In this document: piece after piece, positions 62,938 through 64,000 of the stretch
How positions within the stretch are numbered: position 1 is the first letter of the stretch
Layout: the number at the start of each line of letters is the position of its first letter
Source of the DNA: Synechococcus sp. RS9916
Lineage (GTDB): Bacteria > Cyanobacteriota > Cyanobacteriia > PCC-6307 > Cyanobiaceae
DNA: 64,000 bases
Reading direction: 5' to 3'
Assembly (NCBI RefSeq): GCF_000153825.1
Contig: NZ_DS022299.1
Location: forward strand, 523,216-587,215
The notes under the pieces: model-generated
What the model was told of the DNA's origin: nothing
Seen by the model: the letters and a program-made list of their open reading frames with translations, nothing else
The model's database searches: none
Program-made: the position numbers and the translations under genes

Positions 62938-63177
62938 ATGTCAGACGAGCAACTCAAAGCTTTTCTTGACAAGGCCCAAGTCGATGCACGCCTTCGGCAG
63001 AAGCTCCAATTAGCGAGCGATGCGGATGCTGTGATCGCACTTGCTGTCGAAGCGGGCTTTGCGACTTCACTTGAACAGCTCAACAGGCCTCATTCAGTCC
63101 GTACGGAGCTTCCAGATGACTTGCTGGAAGGTGTTGCTGCTGGTGTCTCACGCGATCGTTGGCAACCCGGGTTCTAG
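62938..63177 (+). CDS. Nif11-leader peptide precursor with a short core, 79 aa
   Basis: The first roughly 69 residues are a clear Nif11-type leader: MSDEQLKAFLDKAQVDARLR, SDADAVIALAVEAGFATSLE, and PDDLLEGVAAG, where most family members end EGVxGG before the core. The remaining ten residues, VSRDRWQPGF, contain no Cys, Ser-rich or other modification target beyond one Ser, so the core is short and unlike prochlorosins. The frame extends upstream to 62689, but the leader fixes ATG 62938. No LanM or C39 exporter is in the window. In Prochlorococcus and Synechococcus such genes are often orphaned from the enzyme. Confidence 0.85.
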   Translation: MSDEQLKAFLDKAQVDARLRQKLQLASDADAVIALAVEAGFATSLEQLNRPHSVRTELPDDLLEGVAAGVSRDRWQPGF

Positions 63178-63356
63178 CGAGAGAGTGCACGCTAAGAAAC
63201 GGCAGTGGATCCTTTCAGCAATCCCCTTTCTCTAATACCAGGGTTGACTGATGCGCGACTGGTTTGCTTCCTCTTGGCTAAGACAATGGCCTCACTGCTT
63301 CCATTGGGTTGCAGTGCCAAGCAGCTGTGAGATAGACCCATGAATGAAAGGATCCG

Positions 63357-63385
63357 GAGACCGCCCATGCGGGTGGTCTCTTTTA
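63357..63385 (+). terminator. Terminator downstream of the Nif11 gene
   Basis: GAGACCGCCC, loop ATGC, GGGTGGTCTC (one G-T pair), then TTTT. It closes a plus-strand transcript; a 30-codon frame at 63251-63343 (starts MRDWFASSWLRQ) lies just upstream and may or may not be translated. Confidence 0.85.
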
Positions 63386-63441
63386 TTGGAGCCTGTTTGC
63401 CAGTTGCGTAGGGCAGTCGGTCGACATCTTTCTTTCCTTGA

Positions 63442-63540
63442 TTAGGAGTGATTCAGCAACCGCATTAGTTCCCACGCGCCGGCAATGATGGCTCCGTTCA
63501 GCAAAAGGAAGCCAACAACGACTTTGAATTGTTGATCCAT
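63442..63540 (-). CDS. Single-helix membrane peptide, 32 aa
   Basis: MDQQFKVVVGFLLLNGAIIA then GAWELMRLLNHS: one transmembrane helix (about residues 6-24) flanked by polar ends, the size and shape of photosynthetic or stress-related miniproteins. No strong Shine-Dalgarno. Alone between the terminator and the repeat-rich end. Unrecognised. Confidence 0.5.
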   Translation of the reverse strand: MDQQFKVVVGFLLLNGAIIAGAWELMRLLNHS

Positions 63541-63727
63541 GCGGAGATGCTGGCGAACCAGGCAGTCCAGCCGTGAGCTCAAATCTGCTGTGATGTGGAA
63601 GGTCTTACCTCAGGTTCAGGCCATGTGAACCCCCTCTCCGGAGCAAGGTTCTTTGGTCAGCTCGAAAGGTGGACCTTCCTATGACGATGACCATTGCCCC
63701 AGTGATGAGCGTGGGTATAAAGCGCTC

Positions 63728-63804
63728 GGCACAGACAAGAAGACCGCCCCCTAGGGGACGGTCGATGCCTAAGTAATCCCCATCACCCGGCCCTTGTCTG
63801 TGCC
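63728..63804. ncRNA. Candidate structured RNA element (nested inverted repeats)
   Basis: A perfect 12-bp outer inverted repeat, GGCACAGACAAG (63728-63739) and CTTGTCTGTGCC (63793-63804), encloses an inner hairpin, GACCG-C-CCCC-TA-GGGG-A-CGGTC (63742-63763, one mismatch). On the minus strand the inner hairpin is followed by TCTTCTT, so the minus strand is the likelier sense. The 15-base CCCCATCACCCGGCC (63778-63792) inside it is repeated at 63969-63983. Structure is seen; the RNA role is inferred. Confidence 0.5.
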
Positions 63805-63968
63805 ACCAAATGTGGAACATGTCCAAGAGGATACATGCGCCATCAGTTGCGTGGTGTAGGTAAAGATGCTCTTCAGGGTTGAGTGAACTTTTAGACCAAA
63901 GCTGTGACCAAATGTGGTTTAAGTGTGAAGACCCTGCATTTAGTGTTGGCCAGGTGTAGTTTGTGCTC

Positions 63969-64000
63969 CCCCATCACCCGGCCTGCCCTTGAGGCAGGCT
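63969..64000. repeat. Second copy of a 15-base repeat plus a hairpin at the window edge
   Basis: CCCCATCACCCGGCC at 63969-63983 repeats 63778-63792 exactly. It runs into GCCTGCC-CTTGA-GGCAGGC (63981-63999), a perfect 7-bp hairpin that may be the start of a terminator or of a second structured element cut off by the window end. Confidence 0.55.

Noticed and set aside
63605-63826. Minus-strand frame of 73 codons with a possible membrane helix
   Set aside because: It contains the nested inverted repeats at 63728-63804 and has no ribosome site; the RNA-structure reading explains the bases better.

Overview
The window looks like part of the chromosome of a marine picocyanobacterium, most likely Synechococcus. 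It encodes oxygenic photosynthesis and bilin functions (apcF, pcyA, psb28, chlP, gun4, a sipA-like gene, ferredoxin-sulfite reductase sir). It is GC-rich and tightly packed with housekeeping genes, many overlapping by 4-20 bases. Gene order such as rsmA-ispE-pdhB-secD-secF and rpsB-tsf-recG is what I expect for this group. The assignment is inference from gene content, not from a search.

Layout. 1-4 kb: 5' part of an SOS-controlled umuD with a LexA box, a poorly coding stretch, then a minus-strand cluster (lumenal pentapeptide protein, unknown, rlmH, unknown). 4-16 kb: yraN facing a lipoprotein gene that appears frameshifted, then rsmA, ispE, a DUF3082 protein, a 31-residue membrane peptide, pdhB, secD, secF; two tandem AI-2E-type permeases with psb28; mnmH; gun4. 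16-30 kb: small unknown genes, a methyltransferase, glnA with an NtcA-type promoter and a terminator, apcF, an aminotransferase, tadA, a PLP decarboxylase, a membrane GTPase, an FHA-PBP1 fusion, lspA, bioY. 30-43 kb: sipA-like gene, a two-subunit M16 peptidase, pcyA, a devBCA exporter, a small basic protein, a glycosyltransferase, rpsB, tsf, an unknown gene, recG. 43-59 kb: a VanX-like dipeptidase, sir, glyS, chlP, a D,D-carboxypeptidase, a U32 peptidase, typA, an lptA-lptB-lptF/G cluster and a cytochrome c maturation gene.

59-64 kb is different: visibly more AT-rich, sparsely coding and rich in small ORFs. It holds a cyAbrB-type regulator, a peptide with a double-glycine leader, a Coq4-motif protein, a Nif11-leader precursor, several peptides of about 30-55 residues, and a structured repeat-bearing segment near the right edge that may be a non-coding RNA locus. 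This is the most likely place for something undescribed: two unrelated secretion-leader types with cysteine-free cores lie 3 kb apart, with no modification enzyme or dedicated exporter in view.

Functional links: glnA and possibly a neighbouring small gene point to NtcA nitrogen control. pcyA and apcF serve the phycobilisome. gun4 and chlP serve chlorophyll synthesis. secD/secF, lspA and the Lpt and Dev systems handle envelope export. No tRNA, rRNA, CRISPR array, insertion sequence or prophage was recognised.
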